Source of the DNA: Fibrisoma limi BUZ 3 | GTDB lineage: Bacteria > Bacteroidota > Bacteroidia > Cytophagales > Spirosomataceae | Length of the DNA stretch: 64,000 nt | Direction of reading: 5' to 3' | NCBI RefSeq assembly: GCF_000296815.2 | Contig: NZ_CAIT01000009.1 | Coordinates: 1,302,001 to 1,366,000 of the forward strand | Part shown: positions 34,938-43,891 of the stretch, piece after piece | Layout: each line of letters opens with the position of its first letter | Position numbering within the stretch: position 1 is the first letter of the stretch | Notes under the pieces: model-generated | Seen by the model: only the letters and a program-made list of their open reading frames with translations | What the model was told of the DNA's origin: nothing | Database searches by the model: none | Made by a program: the position numbers and the translations under genes

Positions 34938-36587
34938 TTAATCCGCTTCAACAATCGTGTCAAAAGCCCCCGTAAGAACCTGGCCATTCCGTTTAACCTG
35001 CACCCAGATACGGTAGCGGCCGGGCTGCGGAAACTGATACGGAAACTCGACCATATTTGAATGAAGCCCATTACTGGCCGGATGGTCCATGCCCTGCATA
35101 GCCCCGGCCAGTTCTTTATTTCGTTCATCGTCTGAAAGCTCCTGCAAGCCAGCTATGTACCGGTCGATACTATCCCGAAATTGCCGGGGGTCGGGATAAC
35201 GGAACACTCGGGCTGTATCTTCGATTCGCTCTACCAGCGAAGCTTCAGCGGCCATCGAATACGTACCGACGGGGTGGAGGTGCGTATACACGGAACCGTC
35301 GGTCTGCACGATCACGGCATGACCAGTCATACCCAGATAGGGTTCCAGCGGAGCCGGTCGTCCTGCCTTATCCGCAACGGCAAAGCGCAATCGATACATC
35401 TGGTTCGTCTCCAGCGTCTGAGCGGGTTTATCCGTCCAGACTAATGAACTGCCGTCGGCGAGCGGGACCCGAACTGCCGGTACACCACAGGGCGCCATGG
35501 TAGCATCTAATTTGGGCAACTGCCGAATCGCATCGACTGGCTGACCAATCAACCAGCTATCATCACTGGAAAAGCGAGTCGATGAAGTCGCCGACAGGAC
35601 GGGAATGGTCAGCGTATCCGTCAGTGTTTCCGCGAATCCGTTGCGGTACACGATGTCGGCATACAATCGATATTGACCACTGGGCAACACCGGTAAAGCG
35701 GCCCGATAATTCAACGTATCAAGCCGGGTTGGATGCAGATGCGCAAACGCGCCGGCATCCGACATCTTAACCAGAAATACGTGCATCAGCTTACCGTGGT
35801 CCGGAACCAGAAAACTCAACGGTCGCGACTGCTGCCTGATACTATTCGAATCAATGGTAATTGTTAGTTGATTGCCCAGCTCCGACGACTCAACCGACGG
35901 CCGGATTTTAGGGGCTTTGTACAGGACAATATCAGAATAGAAGCGAGCCCGGCTATTCCACCAGAATCGCCCCCCCGTCAAAACAAGCAGCAACAATGTC
36001 GAGGTTAGCCCCATAGCCACCAATCGGGAACGCTGCCACGAAGCGGGTAGCTGCTGACCAACCCGCAACCGAGTTTGGGTTACGCAGATACCAACAATAG
36101 TGACCATCAGAACGAACAGGAATGTCCCGAGCAGCACCAGCGGTAAGGCGGTTATAGCTGGCATATCACGTTGAGCCGTAGCAATGGACATAACGGGAAT
36201 CTCAATTGTAGCGGGACCATCAGGGCCGTTTAGCTGCAATTCAACGCTGGTAGCTCCCAGCCCCATCAGCCAGACGATTCCGTCAAAGCGTGTCGACTGT
36301 TGGTCGGTCGGGCTCAACTCATCGTGCGTGGGCGACGCTTCGTCACCACTGTCGAAGTAAATCGGTCGAACCGTGCAGGTTCGCACGCGCCCTTGTTCTA
36401 CCCATACGGAAACCTGGGCAGTACCGGGCACGACATCAGGTGGTGTAATGTGAACCAGAACCCGGTAAGGCCCCGCCGACCGTTGCATAACCACCCCCGG
36501 ACTACCTACGTGTGCCAGGGCCGGGATAGTAATCAAAGAGCTTGAAAATAGGGAAAGCAGTAGTAAGTAAACTAGTTTCTTCAACAT
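34938..36587 (-). CDS. Membrane protein with YtkA-like domains and HLHP motifs
   Basis: A 549-residue protein: signal peptide (1-25, cleaved after ALA), a beta domain (about 26-135), two membrane spans (about 150-172 and 190-210), then two or three further beta-sandwich domains outside the membrane. Two histidine motifs stand out, FAHLHPTRLD and TGHAVIV...YTHLHPVGT; the spacing and sequence resemble YtkA/FixH-like domains, some of which handle copper. A Met/His run (MQGMDHPASNGLHSNM) near the C-terminus would also suit copper. Function is inferred. It is 13 bp downstream of a polytopic membrane gene and ends 3 bp from the convergent lipoprotein gene. Confidence 0.6.
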   Translation of the reverse strand: MLKKLVYLLLLSLFSSSLITIPALAHVGSPGVVMQRSAGPYRVLVHITPPDVVPGTAQVSVWVEQGRVRTCTVRPIYFDSGDEASPTHDELSPTDQQSTRFDGIVWLMGLGATSVELQLNGPDGPATIEIPVMSIATAQRDMPAITALPLVLLGTFLFVLMVTIVGICVTQTRLRVGQQLPASWQRSRLVAMGLTSTLLLLVLTGGRFWWNSRARFYSDIVLYKAPKIRPSVESSELGNQLTITIDSNSIRQQSRPLSFLVPDHGKLMHVFLVKMSDAGAFAHLHPTRLDTLNYRAALPVLPSGQYRLYADIVYRNGFAETLTDTLTIPVLSATSSTRFSSDDSWLIGQPVDAIRQLPKLDATMAPCGVPAVRVPLADGSSLVWTDKPAQTLETNQMYRLRFAVADKAGRPAPLEPYLGMTGHAVIVQTDGSVYTHLHPVGTYSMAAEASLVERIEDTARVFRYPDPRQFRDSIDRYIAGLQELSDDERNKELAGAMQGMDHPASNGLHSNMVEFPYQFPQPGRYRIWVQVKRNGQVLTGAFDTIVEAD

Positions 36588-36600
36588 TCCAGGAGCACGT

Positions 36601-37812
36601 TTACCGGTATATGTTTTTCATCCAGGCACCGATCCACAGGCCGGTCCGGGCTGATAAGAAGGCAGCTACAAGGGCGATTGCCCACCCACGTACCAATTGG
36701 ATCGCATTTTCGTGCAGCCCGGGATTGAACTGATACCGATACGGATAATCGGCCGGCGCGTTGAATGGCCAGGTGTAACTCATGAAAAAGTAGTTCCTTG
36801 ACCAGGCCGAGGTAAGCATAAATTCACTGAACGGCCACTGAATGACCGTGAACGTAACCAGGAAGAGAATCGCCACTAAACCGGCCAACTGCCAGTCGTT
36901 CCAGTGTTTTGGATACCGCTGCATGACCTTATCGAGCACCCAGGCCGGAATAACCAGCAGGAAAGGAAACTGGAACGGCTGATAATGAGTCACATCGTTC
37001 AATACCGGGCCCAGCCTGGGCGTAGCCGGCAGAAACTGGAGTATCCAGCTAGGCACCAGTATGGTCAGCATGTATATAGTCGCCAGCTTTGTAATCGGAT
37101 ATGCACTTGCCGAAGTACGGCCAATTGACATCATGTAAACAGGCAGAAACAGGCTGGCGAGTATGTAGTACTGAGATCTGTGCCCCTGCGAATCCATAAA
37201 TTTTTCATAGAACAGAATGTAAATCATCGTCATCAAAAACCCCGCCGACACGATGAACAGGAGTTCCAGGCGTTTCTGTATTGCTTCGGTAACTTCCTTC
37301 CCTTTAAGCTGATTACGTAGTGTCAGTACACTTACCAAAGCCCCAAATTGAAGTAAGGTCATCCCCAACAGACCTAGTGCATGGGGTGGGCTAAGTATTT
37401 GCACATCCAGTCCATAGGCGCTATGCCACCAATTGTCGAACGGAGCTGACGTCAATATGGCAACGGCCCCCCACACGCAGAACAAAGCCCCCGTGGAACC
37501 GTAGAATACACCCCAGAACCGGACCGATTGAATCCGGTCGGGATGGTTCGCTTTAAACGTTCGGGCAAGAATGGTGTAACCTGCAAAGGAACCAGCAATG
37601 ATGGCTCCAACGTACATCAAAACATGGGGTGGCGAAAACAACCCGTCCCGACCTATGCTCATGTGCCACATAATATCCCAGACAATACTCCATACAATGA
37701 GGAGCGAGGACAGCACAACCGCATAGATCGTAGATGGAATAGTAATTGCCGATGGTTTAGTTATCGACTCTTGAACTAATGTGGTGGAATTGGCAGGAAA
37801 GGCCGCGTTCAT
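36601..37812 (-). CDS. Polytopic membrane protein of unknown family
   Basis: A 403-residue integral membrane protein with roughly ten hydrophobic spans. Conspicuous histidine-bearing segments are SIVWDIMWHMSIGRDGLFSPPH and WWHSAYGLDVQILSPPHALGL, where a WH and a SPPH recur with the same spacing, as if from an internal duplication of the membrane unit. I do not recognise the family. Histidines near membrane faces could bind a metal or heme, but this is speculative. It is followed at 13 bp by the YtkA-like gene and preceded at 38 bp by the acyltransferase gene, so the three form one likely operon. Confidence 0.7.
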   Translation of the reverse strand: MNAAFPANSTTLVQESITKPSAITIPSTIYAVVLSSLLIVWSIVWDIMWHMSIGRDGLFSPPHVLMYVGAIIAGSFAGYTILARTFKANHPDRIQSVRFWGVFYGSTGALFCVWGAVAILTSAPFDNWWHSAYGLDVQILSPPHALGLLGMTLLQFGALVSVLTLRNQLKGKEVTEAIQKRLELLFIVSAGFLMTMIYILFYEKFMDSQGHRSQYYILASLFLPVYMMSIGRTSASAYPITKLATIYMLTILVPSWILQFLPATPRLGPVLNDVTHYQPFQFPFLLVIPAWVLDKVMQRYPKHWNDWQLAGLVAILFLVTFTVIQWPFSEFMLTSAWSRNYFFMSYTWPFNAPADYPYRYQFNPGLHENAIQLVRGWAIALVAAFLSARTGLWIGAWMKNIYR

Positions 37813-37850
37813 CTCACTTCAGCTGTTTAATTCTAATGATGCGTAAGGGT

Positions 37851-39041
37851 TTAAGCGGACTGCGTTTGCAGCTTAGGCCGTTTCAGGGCGATGGGTGGGT
37901 AAGTTCGGCCGTTCAGGAAACGGCCAATAAACGTACCGCGTACCAACAGAAGGTATGAGCCGAAGGTGAGCAGCAGAATACCGGTGAGGGTTATACCAAA
38001 CTTTATAAAAACGGAGACCTGCCAGTCAAGCAGCGCGTAGGGAATCCAGATGGCCAGTGGTAAATGTACCAGGTATATCCAGTACGATGCCTGAGCCAGC
38101 ACCGTATTAAACGGAGTCGGGTTATTATAACGCACACCAAGGCCAATCAACCCGGCAATGAACGTCCACATACAACTAGCCGACATGGCCATAGCTGTGA
38201 TAAAATACACAACCGGGCTAGGAAAAGCTTGCGGATTGAACAGAACCAGCAGATAAGCGATTCCAAACGTTGCTCCCAGACAAGAATTCAGCCAGGGATT
38301 GATTGTAAAGCGTTGCAGCAAGCGGCTACTATGCTTTAGCAACCAACCATACCCAAAAAAGATACCGAACAACAGCAGCATCCGGGGCGATGGTTTGAAG
38401 GACGCGGGCGTTTCAGTCCACGGTCCGTACATCTGCAACAGGGCCACATAGGAAATCAAACCCGGTATCAGCAAGTAAACCCGGCTGGTGGCTATCCGCT
38501 CGAATAGCGCCATACCTGCCTGTCTCCATTGCGCAGGCATTTTGTTTACGACAAACAGTACCCCTGCGGCTACTATACACAGTAACCATAGGTAGTACAT
38601 GAACCAAAGATGAATCAGTCCCCAGTACACTTGTCCATTAAGCAGAGCACGGATGGCTACCTCCCCTTGTTGGAGTGAGCCACTGGCTGCAACCTGAAAA
38701 CCCACGTACGAAACCGGGAAGATCAGGATTAAAAAAACCACAAACGGCAGGAAGATCCGCTTGAACCGATTGATAATCATGTACCGTATTCCTTGCTGCT
38801 GCGTCACCAGGGCCGTAAAGAAGCCTGACAACACAAAAAAGACCGGCATACAGAACACATTGATTACAAGGAAGAGGTATTCGAAGAAGGGGTGATTGTA
38901 CCTGGTGTCATGAAAATTCCCCCAGTTTTGGCTAGGTCTATCAACGTAACTTGCCCCTGCGTGGGCAATCAAAACCAGCATCATCATACTGACCCTCACG
39001 GAGTCCAGGCCGTAATAACGTACTTTTCCAGAAGTAGACAC
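37851..39041 (-). CDS. Acyltransferase 3 (OafA-like) family membrane protein
   Basis: A 396-residue protein with about ten membrane spans. The family start YYGLDSVRVSMMMLVLIAHAG (with the catalytic His in the first span) and NVFCMPVFFVLSGFFTALV are diagnostic. Members transfer acetyl or other acyl groups to extracytoplasmic sugars or lipids in the inner membrane. The acceptor is unknown. The start codon appears to be GTG at 39041, with a -7 box 50 bp upstream. It is the first gene of the putative three-gene unit reaching 34938. Confidence 0.85.
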   Translation of the reverse strand: MSTSGKVRYYGLDSVRVSMMMLVLIAHAGASYVDRPSQNWGNFHDTRYNHPFFEYLFLVINVFCMPVFFVLSGFFTALVTQQQGIRYMIINRFKRIFLPFVVFLILIFPVSYVGFQVAASGSLQQGEVAIRALLNGQVYWGLIHLWFMYYLWLLCIVAAGVLFVVNKMPAQWRQAGMALFERIATSRVYLLIPGLISYVALLQMYGPWTETPASFKPSPRMLLLFGIFFGYGWLLKHSSRLLQRFTINPWLNSCLGATFGIAYLLVLFNPQAFPSPVVYFITAMAMSASCMWTFIAGLIGLGVRYNNPTPFNTVLAQASYWIYLVHLPLAIWIPYALLDWQVSVFIKFGITLTGILLLTFGSYLLLVRGTFIGRFLNGRTYPPIALKRPKLQTQSA

Positions 39042-39090
39042 AGTTAAATGAACAGTTACAAAGTGGGCACTCTTTTTTTTGGGTACTAAA

Positions 39091-39098
39091 CAAACTTA
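39091..39098 (-). promoter_or_regulatory. Candidate -7 box of the acyltransferase operon
   Basis: The minus strand reads TAAGTTTG (perfect TAnnTTTG), about 50 bp upstream of the GTG start at 39041. No good -33 match. Confidence 0.4.
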
Positions 39099-39449
39099 AT
39101 GATAGCCAGACGGTGATAGCCAGCTAATTAACTAAGCGGTTGCCTCGAAACGCAGGAAGAAATAAGTAAAAATAGAGAGCGCAATAGCATGTAAAATCTA
39201 AGTAATTATGCTTTAAACGAACAATTTTTGATGAAAATATCTATCTATAAACAATTGAATTGCATTGATTTAACTTAATATTCACACTACTCTATAAATT
39301 CTTAACATCGAGTATTTTTAACTAGTCTTTATTTTAACAGTAGGACCAAAATCTGCCGAAAACTAATTATAAATTTTTTTAAAAATATCTCAGCCACGAC
39401 AATTATGAATACATTTTAATACTAAAATGCAATAACGCGAATCAACCAG

Positions 39450-39513
39450 GCGAATCACCCCCGGGCAAGCAGTAAGGTATGGATGCCTTGCTGCTTGCCC
39501 GGGGGTGATTCGC
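39450..39513 (-). terminator. Long hairpin terminator of the TonB/Asp-box/DUF5602 operon
   Basis: A perfect 23-bp stem (39450-39472 with 39491-39513), extendable by a G-U and four more pairs, 11 bp past the stop of the minus-strand gene. The stem is GC-rich (CCCCCGGGC). There is no strong T-run. Confidence 0.75.
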
Positions 39514-39523
39514 TAACCAATTA

Positions 39524-40267
39524 CTAACGGCTTACCAAGTTTTCCAGCGTCACTTCATACTGCTTCTCAGCAGCATTGTAGACATACCGGTATGTGGTTG
39601 GGTAATACCCTGGCTGAGCAACTTTCTCGGGCTGCTTGACCGGGATTTGCTCGTCCTGTACTTTCTTCAGAAAATCAAGGGTGAACATCGGCTCCAGGAA
39701 GGTTACCTGGCCATCAAGGGCACCGTAGATAAACGTCGTCGTGAACAGCTTACCCTGAAACTCGCCACTGGTCGGATCAACCCAGTGAACACCCATCTGC
39801 GGAACTCCCGCATCACGCACCAACCCTTTGGGCAAATAAGCAGGGTCCGGATTTTTCACGAAACGGGGATCATTCGGCTTGATGCCATCCCGCTCTTCGT
39901 TGCTGGTAAAATAGAAGTGGCAGTCAAAATGAGGTACGTTATAGACCCCGTCTGGTTCATGGCCGTGTGGCATCCAGCCAAAGGCGATGTGCTTAATCAG
40001 GGTTTTGTCGGCCTCCCTGGGCGGATATAAAATCCAGTGCGACATTTCCGTTGACAAACTGCTGAGCGTGGCTTCCGAAATGGCAACTCCCACCTGCGTT
40101 GGGTTACCTTTTTCGTCGAGTCGTACGAACGAGCGGATCATGCCGTTACCGGCTTTCTGAGCTTCCCCGTACTTAATGGTCGTGGCTGGTTTCTTGTCGC
40201 CCGTGGGCGTGTCGGTTGACCCGATCAGAGTCGATGCGGCTACAAGCGCAATTGCGAAGAGATTCAT
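39524..40267 (-). CDS. Secreted DUF5602/TTHB210-like protein
   Basis: A protein of about 247 residues with a short signal peptide (MNLFAIALVAASTLIG). The central histidine cluster is striking: PHGHEPDG then PHFDCHFYF, a pattern I associate with the TTHB210-like (DUF5602) family. The repeated His and a Cys suggest metal binding. It is expected in the periplasm or outside. The ATG at 40267 overlaps the stop of the Asp-box gene by 4 bp, so it is coupled to it and belongs to the TonB receptor operon. Function unknown; an accessory metal-binding role is an inference. Confidence 0.7.
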   Translation of the reverse strand: MNLFAIALVAASTLIGSTDTPTGDKKPATTIKYGEAQKAGNGMIRSFVRLDEKGNPTQVGVAISEATLSSLSTEMSHWILYPPREADKTLIKHIAFGWMPHGHEPDGVYNVPHFDCHFYFTSNEERDGIKPNDPRFVKNPDPAYLPKGLVRDAGVPQMGVHWVDPTSGEFQGKLFTTTFIYGALDGQVTFLEPMFTLDFLKKVQDEQIPVKQPEKVAQPGYYPTTYRYVYNAAEKQYEVTLENLVSR

Positions 40268-41505
40268 GGTATTTGATTGTTTATGGTTGAAAAAAAAGGA
40301 ATTCGTTTTAGGGTAACGCTGGTGTTTTGCTCCTGCCATACCTGGTAAGCAACCAGCAGGCCATCGGCAGTCGGCAGCACCACTGGAAGAGACGTTCGTT
40401 CGCCCGGTGGGGTGAGTATCATCGTTTTAGGTCGACTTTTGACCGGATACAGCCGCAGAACAACCTGCCGGTACGCATCGGGAGCCTCGCCGATTAGTTC
40501 TTCGTAAACCATCGCCATCCGCCCATCGGCCCAGCCGGTTAATTGTGGATGCTGCAACTGTGGCCCCGCAATCTGCTCAGGTTGGGTCAGTCCATCCAGA
40601 CGAGCCAGTCGGATACCTTCCTGACCCGCAGCACCGGAATACCAGGTTGCATAAACGACACCGCCTTGATTGTAGAGTTGCGGGCCTGAATGCGGGCAGC
40701 CGTCAATCTGCCAGCGGTCGTTGCCCAGCGTTTTCGGTTGGCTGAAGGAACGGCCGTCATCCGTCGAAACGACGTAGCTGATGTCACGGATAGCCTGGGC
40801 CGTTTCACCTTTTGACCCGGATAGCCAGTCACGGTAGGTTAGGTAGATACGCCCACCAGCATCGGCCAGAATACCCGTTCGGCAACACTGGCAGGCGTTC
40901 GAGTCAATAATCACTTCGGGACCGAAGCCACCGCCCGGCAGCGTCTGCGTGAACCGAACCGAGCGCCCTTCGTTGCCCGGTAGTTTCTCATCCAGCCAGA
41001 CCAGCCCAATTTCACCGTCGGGTAACCGCGTCAGGTCAGCGTACGAGTGGCTTTTCCCCGGTGTCGTATCGCGGTGAACTGGCTGGGCAGTTGTCCAGGA
41101 TTTACCCCTGTCCGAAGAAGTTATGTAGAGCAGGTCACCAGCGCGCAGGGCATCCGGCGTAGGTTTGGGCAAGCTGTACACAACCATAAGGGCACCATCG
41201 CCTTTGAAAATCAACTTCGGTACGTCTTCGCCGTGAGCCGATGTTGTGGGGGGTAAGGCGATGCGTACGGAAGAGCCAAACGTCCGGCCACCGTCTGACG
41301 ATACGCGGTAAACCAGGGACAGTTCGGTCGTGGTACGTTCCACCCAGGTCACCACCGGTTTTCCCTGGTGATCGCTCAGCAGTCTTGGAAACATCGCGTT
41401 TGGCACACTCAGCAGCGAGTCGGCTGGCATTGTCAAGCCGATTGGCCGGGCAGTGGACGCAACCAGTTGGGCGAACAGAGCGATCAGGAGTAGTGTAGTT
41501 TTCAT
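40264..41505 (-). CDS. Sialidase-fold (Asp-box/BNR) secreted protein with CQCC motif
   Basis: A 413-residue protein with a signal peptide (about 1-20). Asp boxes SSDGGRTF, SSDRGKSW and STDDGRSF mark a beta-propeller of the sialidase superfamily. The catalytic arginine triad and nucleophile Tyr/Glu of true sialidases are not evident. It carries C205-Q-C-C208 (NACQCCRTG), an unusual cysteine cluster for a sialidase that suggests metal or heme binding or a disulfide. The frame runs back to 41637, but the ATG at 41505 opens the signal peptide. It lies 13 bp after the TonB receptor and is coupled to the DUF5602-like gene. A binding role beside the receptor seems likelier than glycan cleavage, an inference. 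Confidence 0.75.
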   Translation of the reverse strand: MKTTLLLIALFAQLVASTARPIGLTMPADSLLSVPNAMFPRLLSDHQGKPVVTWVERTTTELSLVYRVSSDGGRTFGSSVRIALPPTTSAHGEDVPKLIFKGDGALMVVYSLPKPTPDALRAGDLLYITSSDRGKSWTTAQPVHRDTTPGKSHSYADLTRLPDGEIGLVWLDEKLPGNEGRSVRFTQTLPGGGFGPEVIIDSNACQCCRTGILADAGGRIYLTYRDWLSGSKGETAQAIRDISYVVSTDDGRSFSQPKTLGNDRWQIDGCPHSGPQLYNQGGVVYATWYSGAAGQEGIRLARLDGLTQPEQIAGPQLQHPQLTGWADGRMAMVYEELIGEAPDAYRQVVLRLYPVKSRPKTMILTPPGERTSLPVVLPTADGLLVAYQVWQEQNTSVTLKRIPFFSTINNQIP

Positions 41506-41518
41506 TGGTGATACCCGA

Positions 41519-43891
41519 TTAGTTCCCTGTGAATTGATACTGTAAGCCGACAACAACCGTGCGCGGAGCCGCCGGTGTAAACGTTGTCCGATCTGTGGGT
41601 GCGTTGCCACGGCTGGCATTGTTGGCGTATAGCTCATCGGTCAGGTTCAATACGTTCATATAGACTTCAAGGCCCTTCCAGACATAGCCCGTGCGGAAGT
41701 TGATCACACTGACACCCGGCGCACCAAATGCTCCGCGGTCGTTGTAGCGAACGGTATTGATCTGATTCTGATACCACGGGCTGATACGTTGCCATTCCAG
41801 GGCCGTGCGGAGCCCTTTTGCCCAGCAGGGTTTGTAGGTCAGTTCCGTATTAGCGATCCAGCGCGGGGCCTGTGGCATGTCGTAATCGGCCAGGTTTCGT
41901 ACCGCATCCGACTGCCTGTTGCTCAAAGCAAAATCGACGAACCGGTGAACGGCGTTTGTACCACCGAACCGGAAAAACAATTGATCCGATGGTTTGTAGG
42001 TCAGGCTGTATTCAACGCCCCGATGCAGGGTCCGGCCCGCGCTTTGATAGTCGGTTGAGTTGTCGGGTTGCCGAATGCTGAGCAGTTCGTTGCGGCCGGC
42101 CATCTGGTAAATGCTCCAGTCGAAATCCACTTTCCGATCCAGCAGCGATGCCCACCCGCCAACTTCTACGTTCGTAAATTGTGCGGGCTGTAGGTTATAA
42201 TAGAACGGAGGTTGCCCTGGCCCGACGTTCGGGTTCTTCCGGAAAACGGCCGTCAATCCGGGCGGTGAAAAACCCCGGCTCACGTTGGCGTACAAACCCC
42301 GGCTACGTCCCAGATCGTAGGTCAGCCCTAGTCTGGGCGATGCCTGCTCGTACGTTTTTATCCCCCTCGTTTTGTCAAGAAAGTTGTCGTAGTTAAAGCT
42401 CATGCGGTCGTAGCGAACACCCAGCGTCAGTCGCACATGGGGAATCGGACTAAAATCGTATTGAGCATAAGCGGCTACGTTGCGGATGCGGGCTTCGTAG
42501 CGGCTCAGGAACTGGTCAGGTAGTTCGCGTACCTGCACGTACCGCTCCACCGACCGCTTATCGGGACGAAGTACGGCCTGTAGTTCGGTCTGGTACGCGT
42601 AGTACGTGTTCGGCGAATTGTCGAAAAGCGCCCCGGCAATCAGTCGGCTGTCCAACCAGGCAAATCGCTGGCTGTGCTGCGCCATCAGGCCCAGGCTGCT
42701 AAAACTGTTGTCGTTAATCTCGCCCGTTGCGGTCGTAGCCCCTGACTTCCAGCGAATGCTGTAGTTTGGATTTTGCTTCAGGCTATTGTCGCGTCGGAAC
42801 GCCGTCATAAAGCTCTCGCCCTGGGCCGACCAGCGATGTTCCAGCGTTAGTCGTGACCGGAGCGAGTACACATCCCGGTACGTGAAATCCGTAGTGCTGG
42901 TATAGTTTCGGCTGTAGTACGCTACGCTGTCGACGCTGCCGCTGGTTTGTGAGTGGTATTTGTTGAACACTGTGGTTGCGATTAGCCGGGTACGGTCGGA
43001 TAGTACATACTCAGCACGAGTATTGAGCGACACTTTATCAAAATCACTCTGCGACTGCCAACTATTCCGCTGCCGCGCCATTGACCCACCCACGAATACG
43101 CCAAACCGTTTGGTTAACATGCCACCGGCTCCGGCCTGTACGCGCCGATACCCCCAGCCATCGCCCAACACCCCCACACGTACCACAGGAACGGCCGTCG
43201 GCCGGTGTGTCAGGAAGTTAATTGCTCCCCCGACTCCTTCCGGACCATACAGCGACGATACAGGCCCCTTCACTACCTCGACCGAACTGATAGCAAAGGC
43301 ATTCAACTCAATCAAGGCGTTATGGTTGAAAACGCCCATCGGCCGAACAGGCAGTCCATCCTCCAGATACAGATAGTATGCGTTGGTACCAAACGGCTGG
43401 CGGATACCCATCGAGTGCTGCTCGTTACCCAGATTCGGCATCACCACGCCCGGCGTTTTGTTGATAACTTCGTAGAGGTTAACGGCTTTGGTTTCCTGAA
43501 GCAGTGTCGGCGACAGGCGGCTTATAGCCATAGGCGCTTCCGAACGGACCTGAGCTTCGCGGCTGGCGGTTACGATGATGGGCTGCAAATCCTCAACCTT
43601 CGGGGTTAGCGAAACGACCATTTTGCCGGTTGAGACTGCAATAAGCGTTTCCTGGTAGCCTACGCTCGATACCTTCAGATGATCACATGGCTGGGCGGTT
43701 GGCAGCGAGAAGCGTCCCAGCTCATCGGTAACCGTCCCGATCTGCGTACCCGGCAGCCGGAGTGTTGCGCCTGGAACGGGTTCCTTTGTTTGCCCGTCAA
43801 TAACGACCCCCTGGTAGGTGATCTGTTGCGCTTGCAACAATAAGCTGCTCATTACCAGGGCAACGGTACAGATGATAGACACAAGTTTCAT
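41519..43891 (-). CDS. TonB-dependent receptor with carboxypeptidase-like N-terminal domain
   Basis: About 790 residues: signal peptide (1-21), then a CarboxypepD_reg-like domain (about 22-105, VVIDGQTKEPVPGATLRLPGT...). The plug follows (IIVTASREAQVRSEAPMAISRLS, LYLEDGLPVRPMGVFNHNALIELNAF, SVEVVKGPVSSLYGPEGVGGAINF) and then a 22-strand barrel with a C-terminal aromatic strand (VVGLQYQFTGN). It imports a ligand through the outer membrane using TonB energy. There is no SusD partner, so it is siderophore or metal type and not a glycan SusC. The plug contains several His and Met (GNEQHSMGIRQPF, VFNHNAL) that may relate to metal. The ATG at 43891 is chosen over a longer frame. First gene of a three-gene operon. 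Confidence 0.92.
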   Translation of the reverse strand: MKLVSIICTVALVMSSLLLQAQQITYQGVVIDGQTKEPVPGATLRLPGTQIGTVTDELGRFSLPTAQPCDHLKVSSVGYQETLIAVSTGKMVVSLTPKVEDLQPIIVTASREAQVRSEAPMAISRLSPTLLQETKAVNLYEVINKTPGVVMPNLGNEQHSMGIRQPFGTNAYYLYLEDGLPVRPMGVFNHNALIELNAFAISSVEVVKGPVSSLYGPEGVGGAINFLTHRPTAVPVVRVGVLGDGWGYRRVQAGAGGMLTKRFGVFVGGSMARQRNSWQSQSDFDKVSLNTRAEYVLSDRTRLIATTVFNKYHSQTSGSVDSVAYYSRNYTSTTDFTYRDVYSLRSRLTLEHRWSAQGESFMTAFRRDNSLKQNPNYSIRWKSGATTATGEINDNSFSSLGLMAQHSQRFAWLDSRLIAGALFDNSPNTYYAYQTELQAVLRPDKRSVERYVQVRELPDQFLSRYEARIRNVAAYAQYDFSPIPHVRLTLGVRYDRMSFNYDNFLDKTRGIKTYEQASPRLGLTYDLGRSRGLYANVSRGFSPPGLTAVFRKNPNVGPGQPPFYYNLQPAQFTNVEVGGWASLLDRKVDFDWSIYQMAGRNELLSIRQPDNSTDYQSAGRTLHRGVEYSLTYKPSDQLFFRFGGTNAVHRFVDFALSNRQSDAVRNLADYDMPQAPRWIANTELTYKPCWAKGLRTALEWQRISPWYQNQINTVRYNDRGAFGAPGVSVINFRTGYVWKGLEVYMNVLNLTDELYANNASRGNAPTDRTTFTPAAPRTVVVGLQYQFTGN

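Larger units (their letters stand above)
39042..39523. other. AT-rich intergenic region
   Basis: About 480 bp without a supported gene and clearly more AT-rich than its surroundings, especially 39120-39440 with many A and T runs. It contains the promoter side of the acyltransferase gene and, at its far end, the long hairpin that ends the DUF5602-like operon. I see no RNA gene in it. Confidence 0.7.

Noticed and set aside
40264-41505. True exo-alpha-sialidase
   Set aside because: Asp boxes are present but the catalytic arginine triad and Tyr/Glu pair are not evident, and the neighbours are not sialic acid genes.
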